Positions 10,742 through 21,267 of a stretch of DNA of 64,000 nucleotides are shown piece after piece. The stretch spans positions 1,345,036,550-1,345,100,549 of the forward strand of contig OY856411.1 of NCBI GenBank assembly GCA_963693085.1, in the 5' to 3' direction. This DNA is from Alisma plantago-aquatica (lineage: Eukaryota > Streptophyta > Magnoliopsida > Alismatales > Alismataceae). The notes beneath the pieces were generated by a model. That model was not told the origin of the DNA. It was given only the letters and a program-made list of their open reading frames with translations, and made no database searches. Within the stretch, counting starts at the first letter, position 1, and each line of letters opens with the position of its first letter. A program made the position numbers and the translations under genes.

Positions 10742-12488
10742 CTAAGTCTATGATTGTCATCATTAAGAGATATGATAGTAGAAGACAAACTAGCAATATC
10801 ATCTCTAGCATGAACAAGGTCGGCCTCCAAACATAGGGCTTTAGTCAAATAAGAATCTTTCTCAAGAGAAATATAAGCAATATCATACTAGGCAAGATAG
10901 GTCTAGAAGATAAATCATTAACTTGACCAAGCAACATAGCATTTTTATATTTAAGCACTTGAATTTCCTTAAGATAAACATCCCTCTCATCCCTATGATC
11001 TTCAACAATGAGCTTAAATTCAGCATTTTTAGTTTTAAGAGTTTCAAGCTCATTTAGACACTTTTGGTTATCTTCCTTAAGAGTTTCAATGTTCTTAAGG
11101 TAAACACCATTCTACTTCAACTCCATTGTGTTGGAGCTCAAGGTCAAGATATTGGCCTTGCAAGTTATCAATGCTCTCGAGATGAATTTTCTCATTTATC
11201 TCAAGAATTACAAGTTTAGCATACTAGTCATCAATAATTTTTCATAACCTTTTTCTTTTAGATTTAGATTTATCAAAAGAAGAATGGATAGAAACAAGCA
11301 TATCAATGATAGTTTCTTTATATAACTCATGCAAACTTACCTCACTTACCTCACCAATTTCTTTACTAGTAGAGGCCATGAGTGTAATGTGGCACTCTCC
11401 ATCTTCTTCAGAGCTAGAGCCACTTGAGGATGATTCCTCCCAAGATGCATGAGTTGCATTCTTGTGTCTTTTATCCTTCTTTTCCTTCCTCTTGTACTTG
11501 CTCTCCTTCTCTTACTCTTACTCCTTCTTGGATCTGCCCTTGTGGTGTGACATTCTTTATTTGGGACATTCACTCTTGTAATGCCCCTTTTGTCCACACT
11601 TGTAGCATCTAGGAGTGGAGGAGGAGGATTTCTTTCCCTTGAAGTGTTTTCCCTTATTGTAGTTGGCTTCATGCTCACTAGGGCCATCATCTTCACTAGA
11701 GGAGGAGGGAGATGTCTGACAAGAAAGTTGTTGTTGAAGGATGACTACCTCCACTTATGCTTTGAAAGCACTATCTTTGATCTTCTTGGCTTCCTAATCT
11801 TTTTGCTTGACTTCTTCTTCTTGCTTGTCAAGCCATGGATCATGAGCTCTTCAGTTGGAATGTCACCAAGGCTCCTCACTTCTTCAATGGAGGTCACCTT
11901 TGACTCCCATCTCTTTGGTAGAGTCCTCAAGATCTTAGAGTTGATTACACCTCTATCCAAAGTGTTGTCAAAAGCAACTAGGCCATTGATGATGACATTG
12001 AGCCTAGAGTACATCTCCACAATCCCTTCTTTCTTACGCATCTTGAAGTTCTCTAGAAGGTTTTTCAACATGTATATCTTAGCCTCCTTGACTAGATTTG
12101 TGCCCTCATAGGTAATGCACAATTTATCCCAAATCTCATAGGCGGTATCCTAAGATGAGATGTGGTTGAACTCCGTTGGGGTAAGGGATGCATAGGGGAT
12201 GCTTATGGCTTTGGCATTGAGTTGGGCTTCTTTTAGTGCAGCTTCATTCCATGTTGAAACAGTTCCAGTTGGCTCCTTGTATTGTGTGACCATCACCTTA
12301 CAAATGTCAAAGTTCATTCCTTTAATGTAGAATTGCAGCCCCTTCTTCCAATAGAGGAAGTTGGTGTCATCAAAGACTGGAGGATGCATGGAGAATCCTC
12401 CCTCTAGGTTGAGTGAAACAAGTAGATTTTTGCTCATCTTCTCATCTCGTGGGAGGTTGTTGGAGAAGATCCTTGGCTCTGATACCAC
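10742..12488 (-). pseudogene. Sirevirus gag, broken; C-terminus cut at the rearrangement
   Basis: The frame starts right after the primer-binding site. Residues 1-110 carry the copia Gag N-terminus (PPVFDDTNFLYWKKGLQFYI). A stop near codon 113 interrupts it, and the same frame continues at 12,122 with the UBN2-type Gag core (KLCITYEGTNLVKEAK, then IPTEELMIHGL). A frameshift near 11,755 leads to an acidic linker and a CCHC zinc knuckle (CYKCGQKGHYKSEC, 11,557-11,610). The C-terminal third is a coiled-coil-like region, seen on the minus strand as NIETLKEDNQKCLNELE near 11,050 and continuing to about 10,742. Gag would form the particle and bind element RNA. The protease, integrase, RT and RNase H that should follow are missing. 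Confidence 0.85.
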
Positions 12489-12489
12489 T
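12475..12489 (-). other. Sirevirus primer-binding site (initiator tRNA-Met type)
   Basis: On the minus strand the bases AGTGGTATCAGAGCC follow the LTR end ATCCAACA. TGGTATCAGAGC is the usual copia primer site for initiator tRNA-Met. It proves the LTR at 12,490-13,954 is a 5' LTR read on the minus strand. Confidence 0.9.
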
Positions 12490-13954
12490 TGTTGGATCTA
12501 GGGCTCTAGATGGGGTGAATAGAGCTTCAAAATTCTCACAAGATAAGTTAGAACTTCAAATTATTTCAATGAAAACCAAAAGCTTAAGAGCAATTTGAAG
12601 TCCTAACTAAGCAAGCATAGCAAGGATGAGAAAAATTGAAACATGCACTTGGACAAGATGGTTTAGAGTGGTTCCACTCTCCAAACTAGGAGAGAGTCAA
12701 TCCACTACCTAGAGACGTCAACCTCTAGGACTTTTCAATCTGTGTATACTTATACTCATTCATAAGAGATACAAGGGACCACCATACATCCAAATACTTG
12801 CCTATTCAAGACAAGAGTCTTCCACCTACACAAGGACTTACCCACTTGAATAAGTTGTCTTCAGTCTTCAACAAGGACTTACCCACACTTGCATTAAGTC
12901 TTTGGCCTTGAAGGAATTTTCCCACTCTTTTTGAATCTTAGGCTTTCCCTTCTCCTTCACCTAGAGAAGATCTTCACCTCTTCTTCAACCTTGAAGAAGA
13001 ACAACAACAACTTCACCTTCACTCAGAGTAGCTTGCTTCAACCTTTTCTTCTTTGAGAAAGGGGGTAGGGAAGATGGAATGGAATGAGAGATTTACAAGC
13101 ACATGAAGGTAGCTCTCTTACAATTGGCCTAACTCACTCATAATCACGAAATGCTATGTAAATGAGAGAGAGAAAGGGGATCAAGGAGTTGCAATAAACT
13201 CAACTATATCAAAGACTTAGAATAGCATGAATGAGAAAACTTGGAATGAACTCTAAGGGGTCCCATTTATAGCTGGGGGTGTTCCCTTGAGTGTGGGATC
13301 ACTTAAGGTCAAAATATAGTTGTTTTCCAAGTTATAATGGATCTATTCTCGCTCAAAACAACTCACCAATAGTTATAATCACTTTTTCTACATTTTCTGT
13401 ATAGTACATTGGTCGAGTTTCAATAAAGATAACTCGACCGATCCACTAAGTGACAAAGCCAATTTTCAATCTATCGGTTGAGTTGTCTTGGGAAACTTGA
13501 TTGATGAGTCAAAATTAATTTTGCTTAGTTGATCGATCGGTCAAGTTCTATGAGTGTGCAACTCGAATGATTGGTCTCTCTAGAAAACCCATCACTGGAT
13601 CGGTCGAGTTTCCAACTCGACCGGTAAACAACATGTGATAAATTTTCTAAATTGTCATTTGAGTGGTCAAATGTTGGAATTAAGTGTCCCTAATTTTTTC
13701 TCAACTTATTTACAAGCCATATCATCAATACAAGTGATTACAAAAATCATCTAAGGTCAGTTGGAGTGATTTCTAAACATGTGCACTTGCATTGTTTTTT
13801 ACTTAAACTTGAACAAGGTAGGGCTTGTGTAATTTCATCCTTTTCATGTACCTAAAGCCTGAAAATCAATCTTGAACAAATATATTAGATACATAGGATT
13901 GGAATGGTTAAGTCATTATCAAAATATGGGCAATGTATAACTCTCAAGTCAACA
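12490..13954 (-). mobile_element. Sirevirus 5' LTR (1,465 bp), minus orientation
   Basis: Read on the minus strand it starts TGTTGACTTGAGAG at 13,954 and ends ATCCAACA at 12,490, with the primer site next to it. It is an inverted copy of 6,477-7,938. The TATA box lies at about 13,265-13,271 (minus). Its outer edge carries CCTAT on the minus strand (13,955-13,959), the same five bases that follow the partner LTR at 7,939. The pair therefore belongs to one insertion whose halves are now in opposite orientation. Confidence 0.92.
13400..13625. repeat. Palindrome cluster in the Sirevirus 5' LTR
   Basis: The mirror of the cluster at 6,798-7,020. The best unit, near 13,599-13,621, is CGGTCGAGTT, a TCC loop, then AACTCGACCG: two perfect 10-bp arms. 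Other units are partly decayed. It lies upstream of the minus-strand TATA box at 13,265-13,271. Confidence 0.8.
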
Positions 13955-14360
13955 ATAGGCATCCAATCTCTTTTGGAGATATTTTCGGATCTATGGCATT
14001 GGTCACATGTGAGAATGAAGTCATAGCCATCATTAAATAAGGTGAGCCTGTAAAATCTACTATGAAGTACTTTCCAGGCCACCTTTTGGGAACTCATGTG
14101 GCACCAGTTGGGCCTGAATGGAATTGCGCCAGAATGTCTTGAGCTTCTTCATTGGTGATGCGTCGGCAGTAATGATCATATGCATGTAGCTTAAACAAGT
14201 AGGGATCATCCCAATAAAAGTTTCTGACATCATTTAGAAATTTTGCCTTCAAGTTCCCTTTACATTTAGGATATAGGACACCATCCCCTAGATAATTCAT
14301 ATAGTTGGAAAACCATGGGAGATGATATTCATATTTAAGCAGTTGGCAATGAATCATCAA
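13955..14360 (-). pseudogene. Athila RNase H-integrase linker and integrase zinc-binding domain
   Basis: From 14,360 the minus strand gives WFSNYMNYLGDGVLYP and a linker ending RITNEEAQDILAQFHSGP, the Athila-type region before the integrase zinc finger. From 14,097 it gives WKVLHSRFYR and then CDQCHRSENISKRDWMP, where C..C is the second half of the HHCC zinc motif. Coding ends at the CCTAT target site (13,955-13,959), where the Sirevirus LTR begins. The last residues of the frame at 13,885-13,954 are LTR, not integrase. The rest of this integrase is at 7,944-8,828 on the other strand. Confidence 0.88.
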
Positions 14361-14370
14361 TGGGGATCAC

Positions 14371-15700
14371 ATCATCCTTTTGGAGACTAAGGCAATTGAG
14401 ATGGTCGACAATAAGATTTTATAAGCCCTTTTTATCATCGATCTCCATGTTAAATTCTTAAAGTAGAAGTATCCATCGAATAAGTCTAGGATTTGCATTT
14501 TTCTTAGTCATCGATAGAGGATGGTGATGTGATCTGTGTAAACAATAATCTTAGAACCCAACAAGTATGAATGGAACTTATCAAAATCATAAACTATTTT
14601 CAAGATCTCCTTACTAGTGGTGGTGTAGTTTTGGTTTGCATCATCGAGGGTCTTTGAGACATAGTAGATAACATGATGGTTCTTGCCGATCCTCTTTCCA
14701 AGAATAGCTCCTATGACATAGTCGTTGGCGTCGCACATAATCTTACAAAGGTAACGACCAATCTGGAGTGTTGATGATAGGAGTGGAAGTGAGAGCATTT
14801 TTATGTTATTAAAACTAGATATCCAGGCCCGATCAAAAATCGAAGGCGGTGTCTTTCAGCAGAAGGTTGGTTAGGGGTTGGCAATTTTAGAGAAATCATG
14901 AATAAATCATTGATAGAAGTCAGTGTGCCCAAGGAAAGCAAAAATTTCTCTAACAGATTTAGGGGAGGAATCTTGGTGATGACTTTTATTTTATCACGGT
15001 CAACTGCAATTCCCCTACTAGTCACTCTATGGCCAAGGACGATGCCTTCCTTCACTATAAAGTGGCACTTTTCCCCGTCTAAAACCAAGTGTGACTCTCC
15101 ACACTTTTATAGGACCAAACACAGATGTCATAGGTAGGAGTTGAAGAAATGTCCATAAATGGAGAAGTCATCCATAACGATATCCACAACTGTCTTTGTC
15201 AAGTCATCAAATATTGTGGCCATGCACCGTTGGAAGGTGGTGGGGGCATTGTAGAGGTTGAACAACATCTTTATGAAGGCATATGTGTCGAAAGGGAAAA
15301 TGAAGGTAGTTTTTTCTTGGTCATCGAGATGTATGGATATTTGATAGAATTCTAAGTAGTTCTCCAAGTAACATAATTATTCATGTTGACAAAGGCTCTC
15401 TAGCACAGAATCTGGGAAGGGGAGATAAGTGATTCTTTTAGATGGCCATGCTCAACTTGTGGTAGTCAATAAACATCCTCCACCCAGTATCAATGTGGGT
15501 GGGGATGATTTCATCATTATCATTCTTTATCATGGTAGTGCCTCATTTCTTGGGCACAACTTGGATGGAGCTCACCCATGGAGAGTCAGAAATCAGATAT
15601 ATAATTCAAGTGGTAAGAAGATTGATGACCTCAAGATGGATGAACTCCTTCATGTTGGGATTCATCTTACATTGAGAATCTCTTGAGCGTGTGTGTTCTT
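14371..15700 (-). pseudogene. Athila reverse transcriptase and RNase H, broken
   Basis: Read on the minus strand from about 15,690: the RT fingers (SDSPWVSSIQVVPKK), then at 15,367-15,128 the palm with FPFDTYAFIKMLFNLYNAPTTFQ and the catalytic pair in IVMDDFS. At 15,088-14,801 comes the thumb region (GIVLGHRVTSRGI), and at 14,798-14,508 the RNase H domain (MCDANDYVIGAILGKR, then IIVYTDH). The two catalytic Asp of RT are kept, but stops and frameshifts separate every block. The order PR-RT-RNase H-INT fits Ty3/gypsy, and the sequence details fit Athila/Tat. Plus-strand frames at 14,898-15,137, 15,149-15,355 and 15,429-15,686 are shadows of this gene. Confidence 0.88.
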
Positions 15701-16164
15701 CCACTATGGAAATTTTGTGCATCCAAATAGCTTGACTAACCTCCTTTAGGTCAGCCATCTTATATCTGAAGGTGGATTTTCATTTTCTTAGCTCAACCAT
15801 GAGCTTATCTTCTTACTCAGATGTAAGTTCGGTATTTATAATGACAATACAAGTCTCTTTGTCATCAAGGAAAATGTATTTGAGTCCTTCTAGAAGGGTC
15901 TTCACTCATAAGACTTTGGTGACTCATCCTTCTTTTCTACAATGGAGACCATATTTAGGTCTTCAAATTCAGCTTGAGCATTTTCTATAAAGGTGTCAAG
16001 ACGGGATCGACACTAATGAATTTGCTCATCAATGAAATTAGATTCGGTCAGCGTTGTAAAGGCTATCTACAGTGGATCTTCAAAAAGTTCCCATTCTTGT
16101 CTAAGATGGGAGAGTTTGTCTATGCAGTCGAGTAGATAAACATCTTCCTGGAAGCTTGGGCCTC

Positions 16165-16530
16165 TCATGCTTTCAAAATATGAAACTCTAAAGTTTTCCT
16201 CCCTAACCATAGGAGAATGGTGCCCGACTCTACATCTATCAAGGTGTGGGTTCTAGCTAGAAACAAGTGGCCAGAGATGATGGGGTCACGAAGATCTTGC
16301 TCAATGTCCATGATTACAAAGTCACAAGGGAAATAAGCTTCCTTTCCAACTCTCACTGGTACATCCTCAATTATGCCCATGGCTTTTGTCATAGATGAAT
16401 CTACAAATTGAATAGTCATTCCAATCAGTAGCATGTCTACAAAACCCAATCTCTTACATAGACTATAAGGTATGAAGGATATATCTCAGTCTAAGATTTC
16501 AAGTCCTTTTCTACAAATATTATCGCCCAA
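16165..16530 (-). pseudogene. Athila aspartic protease domain, active site decayed
   Basis: The minus strand encodes the retropepsin-like fold of the polyprotein: PYSLCKRLGF, then a block with GIIEDVPVRVG, FPCDFVIMDIEQD, PIISGHLFLA and LIDVESGTILL. The active-site loop just upstream (about 16,480-16,490) has decayed: the catalytic Asp codon is followed directly by a stop and the Gly-Ala pair is lost. The polyprotein could not be processed by this copy. The region 15,701-16,164 is the protease-RT spacer and shows no domain. Confidence 0.75.
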
Positions 16531-16899
16531 GTAACAACTAATTCAAAAGGAACTGGGTTCCTTCAACTTTTGGACATCTTGTTCATAATAGTATCAGAGT
16601 TAGTCCGTGTAAGGTTTCATATTCCTCTGTGGTGCATTTCCATGTCAATAAAGTCTTCAAATATTTTGACTAGGATGGCATCTCACAAAGAGCATCTAGA
16701 AATAGGATGCCTACATGAAACTTCTTCATAGCTTCTACAATTCTCATGAATCTGGTATCTAGCCTCGTTTGCTTGAGATTTGCTTGGTAGGGAGGGTGCA
16801 TCTTGTAGATTGGAACATAAGGTTCAATGGCCTCGACTGGTGAAGCTTAGACAACTAGAGGCTTCTCTGTATATGGATTTGCAACTACCTCAAGTATTT

Positions 16900-18660
16900 G
16901 TTCTTTCTCGACCAACACAGTGTCATCATCGTCAAAGTCAATGGGAACAACGGGAGACTTCTCATGAAGAGGAGGGGGAGGATCATACACATTTCCAAAA
17001 CATGTGGAGATGACTTTCAAATGCTTGGGATGTTTGGGATTATTTTCAGGTTGTCCAGGAAAAGTTCCTATAGGGGGTGTTGGTTGGCAATGAGTTGAGC
17101 CAACTAGGAAAAGTTTCCTTCTAATGAGTCATTTGCGATCGGACCAATTTTTTTAGTTGGGATAGTTGTTCCTTAGTGGAGGAAATGAGATTGAGTTGTT
17201 GCATCTGAGGTAATTGAGGTTTTGAAATTGCTGCCCACAATTTTGGAAACTACCCCAGTAGTTACCTTGCTTTCTAAATTTTGGTTGCTTTTTATATTTG
17301 AAATATGGGGGTGGATGGCCTTGGTAGTTCATTTATGGAGGTTATTGTTGTGAAGCATTTTCAACATTAGAGGAGTTTCCATATTGTAAACCAAGATGAT
17401 TCCAAGTTTGATTCGGATTGTATAATCTTGGTCGGGAATGCTATGGATGGAGTTGAGATCCTCCATTTGTTGCCCATCTTCAGGTTGCATGGGAGTGTTG
17501 TAGAGCAGTTGACAATGTTGAGTGGAGGGATCATAGACTTGGAAAATTCCACAAAGAAATTATACATATTTTACTTTTTGTTGTCAATATTGAGGTTTTT
17601 GCAGTTGTCCTCTTCTTTCATAAGCACTGAAAGAGGACTCCAATTGGTGTTGCTTAAAGGAGAGTATGTTAGATGCTTTTGGATCTATACTTGATCTCAT
17701 ATCTATCTTCAGCCTTTAGATACTTTAAGAACTCCCCCTTTCCCTTGATTAGATTGGGCTTGGGCCTCAGTGCTTCTTTTTACAACTTCGCATGCATAGT
17801 CAGAGTTATGAACATGAAGTTACCTCTAGATGAGGTATCAAGAAAGTTCTTTATATCTTTGTCAACACCCCTATAGAATGTTTTAATTAATTGTACTTGG
17901 GAGATGACATGATGTGTACAATGGTGAAGGAGTTCTTTAAATCACTCCCAAGCTCCACCCAAGGTTTCTCTAGGAATCATGTTGAACTGGGTGATTTGCC
18001 CCTTAATTTGGTAGGGAAGGAATGGAGATAGTACTTTTCAAGGAATTTTTCCCATAGGGCTTGCCAAAGGGTGATGTGGTCACCTCCCATAGCATTACAC
18101 CAACTATTGGCAAGATAAGTCAGAGAATATTTGAATAGTTGTAGTTTGAGGGTGTCATTCAAGACACCCAGCATTTTTACAAGGCACATAGGTTAGTGAA
18201 GCGTTGGAGGTGGTCTTATAATTTTCTCCCATCCTCCCAGCAAAAGGATTGTCTTATAGGATGGTGATCCACTATGTGAAAATCTCAAATTGAGGAGCGG
18301 TGATAGCAAGATTCACAATGGAAGTGTATCACCGGCTGAAGGTACTGAGAAGTCTTAAAGTTGCTTATGTCATTTTTCTTCATGGAGGGAGGCAGTTTGA
18401 GCTTCTAATTCAGTCTGGATGAGATGTTGGAGTGGTCTAAATTAATAGGAGCAGGAGTTGCAACAATTGCTTTAGCAGGTGTTGTCATTGGCATTGGGAA
18501 TGTCTTTAGTTCATTTATTCATTCTGTTGCGATTTTGGCAGCCTTTGATTCATCCGCAATGGCCTCTCTTTGTGTGACTAAGGCCTACTCTATATGTCGG
18601 TTGATCTCCTCTTGATTTATCTTATTCTGATTGGTTTGGTTCATATGATGGAAGGTCATG
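16900..18660 (-). pseudogene. Athila gag, broken
   Basis: The clearest part is 18,189-17,977 on the minus strand, with VLNDTLKLQLFKYSLTYLAN and FLEKYYLHSFPTKLRGK, the core of the plant retrotransposon Gag family. Further downstream (about 17,330-17,150) is a Gln/Asn/Tyr-rich stretch (KYKKQPKFRKQGNYWG) typical of the Athila Gag C-terminus. Stops and frameshifts occur throughout, so ends are approximate. Plus-strand frames in this interval (for example 16,780-17,013, 17,428-17,694, 18,424-18,615) are shadows. Confidence 0.75.
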
Positions 18661-18843
18661 TCAATCTCAGGATAAAAATGAATAGTGTATTGTCAATGCC
18701 TTTGGAGCGCCACATATACCATTGGTAGTTGAGGAAAAGGTTAGATGATGGAAGTATGGATTTAAGAAGATAAGACTGAATGTCAAAAGTTAAAAAAAAA
18801 TCCTAATTATTCAAAGCAATTGGGTTTAAAATTAACTCTGTTA

Positions 18844-18861
18844 TCCCCAGAAATGGTACCA
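18844..18861 (-). other. Athila primer-binding site (tRNA-Asp-like, decayed)
   Basis: On the minus strand, four bases after the LTR end, reads TGGTACCATTTCTGGGGA. It resembles the tRNA-Asp primer site common in Athila/Tat, with its CpG positions changed to TA or CA. It marks the LTR at 18,866-20,346 as the 5' LTR. Confidence 0.7.
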
Positions 18862-18865
18862 AATT

Positions 18866-20346
18866 TGATGTACCGTCGTTTGCACAACAAATTCACTAGG
18901 GAAATTATCCCTAGAGTTTAACCTTTTAGGAAATATCAATTTACTTGTACATAAGTGAATTAATTTTAATATAGAAAGGTATCAGTCCCATAGTACGGAA
19001 ATTTCAAGAGATTAACTCAAACCAATTACGGTGAGCAATATTTAAATTTGAGTTTGAAGAGAGTGATTAAGTAAAACAAGAAAGTAAAATTGCTGAAATA
19101 ACTTAAGTTATCAAGAAATTAAAACTAAAATCGGAAAGTAAACTTGCAAAAGTGGAAAAAATAATCAAAGATTAATTTCAATAAATGAGATTCTAGAAGT
19201 CTAGGTTTAAGCGTCACAAGCCTTCATAGTTATCTAGCCTTTTTAATTCCTTTTTCAAACAAATATATAGAATAGGATCATATAGATCTATTCCTTTCGA
19301 AAACAAATCTCATGGATCAAGCTACTTGTAGACGTGGGGTCTTGGCATTATGTGATTCATGGTTCAATCATCAAACAAGTTTTCTTTTGGGGTCTCATCA
19401 AGGAACTTGTGAGCCTCATTCGATGTTCTGGTCCATAAGTACGGGGTCTTACTATTATGGATCATAACAATCATGAAGAACAAATGATCACTTCATAATT
19501 CACATTTTTTAAATGAATGAAGACACATATTTTATTTATTTAATGAAATCAAAGATAGCTAAGACAAGTTTCAGGCTCATGGGGCTACTTCCCATGTTCC
19601 AACAAAAGGGGGAGTACTCCATATGTTACATAAAAGCAAGAATAAGGATAGGAAGAAGAGAAATCATGTTTCTAACAACACTTAGAAAACTCCATCTCTC
19701 TTTTCCTTCTTCTTTCTCCTGAACATGGTTCTTATTTGATGGGTGATGTTTGTTTTGGCACACCCCCCCTATAGCAGATGAAGCACCTTGGAAACCCTAA
19801 AGAAGGGGCTGGGGGAGGCTGGGATTCTCTAGATTCAGCTCGCCAGTCGGTCAACTAGATGAATTGTTGTGTAACTTCTAAGTGGGAAAGGGTTTGAATG
19901 TTTGAGTTGATACTTTGTCTTTAAGAAAATCAGTCAACCGGTTCCAGGCGAGTATACCAGTTTGATCATGAAAACGTGTCTTCCTTGATGGGGTTGAGTG
20001 GATCTAATGGATGTCTAATCGACCAGTTGGCATTTATAGATCCTTCCAATTTTGCTACTCATTTTGTCAACTGAAGGGGGCGAGTCGAATGACTGGTGGG
20101 AGGCTGAAAGTAGCCTCTTGATCTTCTTATTCTTTGGGTAATAATGAACGTTCTTGGAATTTGAGTTTGAAGGAGTGAGAATGAGCACAAAACATACAAT
20201 TTTGGACAAATGTAATAAGAACTCTAACTAAAGAGACAAAATAAAAGAAATTGCAATTAGTTCCTAAAACAGAGAAAAAGCAACATAATGTCTAAAAATA
20301 ATTGACCTAAGATATGTGACAAAAATGGATGCATATGCATTCATCA
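18866..20346 (-). mobile_element. Athila 5' LTR (1,481 bp)
   Basis: On the minus strand it starts TGATGAATGCATATGCATCC at 20,346 and ends GACGGTACATCA at 18,866, so the ends are the inverted pair TGATG/CATCA. The primer-binding site follows. The outer flank is CCTAA (20,347-20,351 on plus); no partner flank can be checked because the 3' LTR is absent. A weak cluster of GTCAACTGG/CGACCAGTTGG-like motifs lies at about 19,835-20,105. No gene is evident; frames at 19,513-19,722 and 20,015-20,209 are not supported. Confidence 0.8.
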
Positions 20347-21267
20347 CCTAACAATCTTTATTATATTTGAGTGCATAACACAAAATATGTATGGAAATTC
20401 AAAACACTAATATGTAAGGAATGTAGTGGCTTGTTTGTGTATTAGTCAAGTTTTAAATAACAGTACATAAAGGTATATAGTGCAATACACCAAAAAAATC
20501 AAGAGAATTATACATGTAAATTCACTATATTTCAGATTCAAGGATGGAGTAGTCAGAGGCTAAGGTTATATCCTGGTCAAGGGTTGAGTGTATCACATCA
20601 TTAGGCTTGGTGTTCAAGAATTTGGGTTTCCAAGTATAAAATTCGTATTGTATCATGTTCCTTATTGAACCTATTGATGATCATTCATCCTTGAATAATC
20701 AAACTAGCAAGTTTCAAACTTGACCATCAAATTCAATTGTCAATCATGAACAAGTGGATGACTGATCCACTGGGTCACATATTGGAACATCAAGTGACCA
20801 TAAGACTCTCTCAAGAATTCAAGTTCATAGTTACACCATCAATATACAAGATATATCTTTCAGAATTAGGTTTTAACTATGATTCAATTAGTGTTCATGT
20901 TTTGATGATCAAGTCTTGATAAAAGATCCATCTTTGATTTTTGAAATGTCATAATAGATAATCTTTTAGGGGTATTTCATAATACAAGTAAAAATTAGAT
21001 CTTAATAATAGTCCTAATGGATGCATCTCGTTTACATGATTAAAATGGAGTATAGTTTTGCATTATTTGGAGTTCTCATGTAATTCCTATGGTTTTACAA
21101 CATTTAGAAGATTTTCTCAAAATTAAAAGAGAGTAGAAGAAATTATCTTGGGATGGATAATATGGAGCCATGTATCACAGTCTCTAGTCAAAGCTAGACT
21201 GTGATTTAATGGTTTAGAATATACATGCACATAAAAGATAAAGGGGAGAACTAATTACTGTTATGGC
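20347..21267. other. Unassigned AT-rich spacer
   Basis: About 0.9 kb between the Athila LTR and the copia LTR. I see no coding signature, repeat array or element end. The 60-codon frame at 20,737-20,919 has no recognisable domain. Confidence 0.5.

Noticed and set aside
11346..12111. Frames at 11,346-11,696 (-) and 11,581-12,111 (+)
   Set aside because: Both overlap the Sirevirus gag in other frames; the gag frame carries the recognisable domains.
6477..13954. The two Sirevirus LTRs as two independent insertions
   Set aside because: The same CCTAT flank and exact continuation of the Athila frame at one target site make independent insertion very unlikely.
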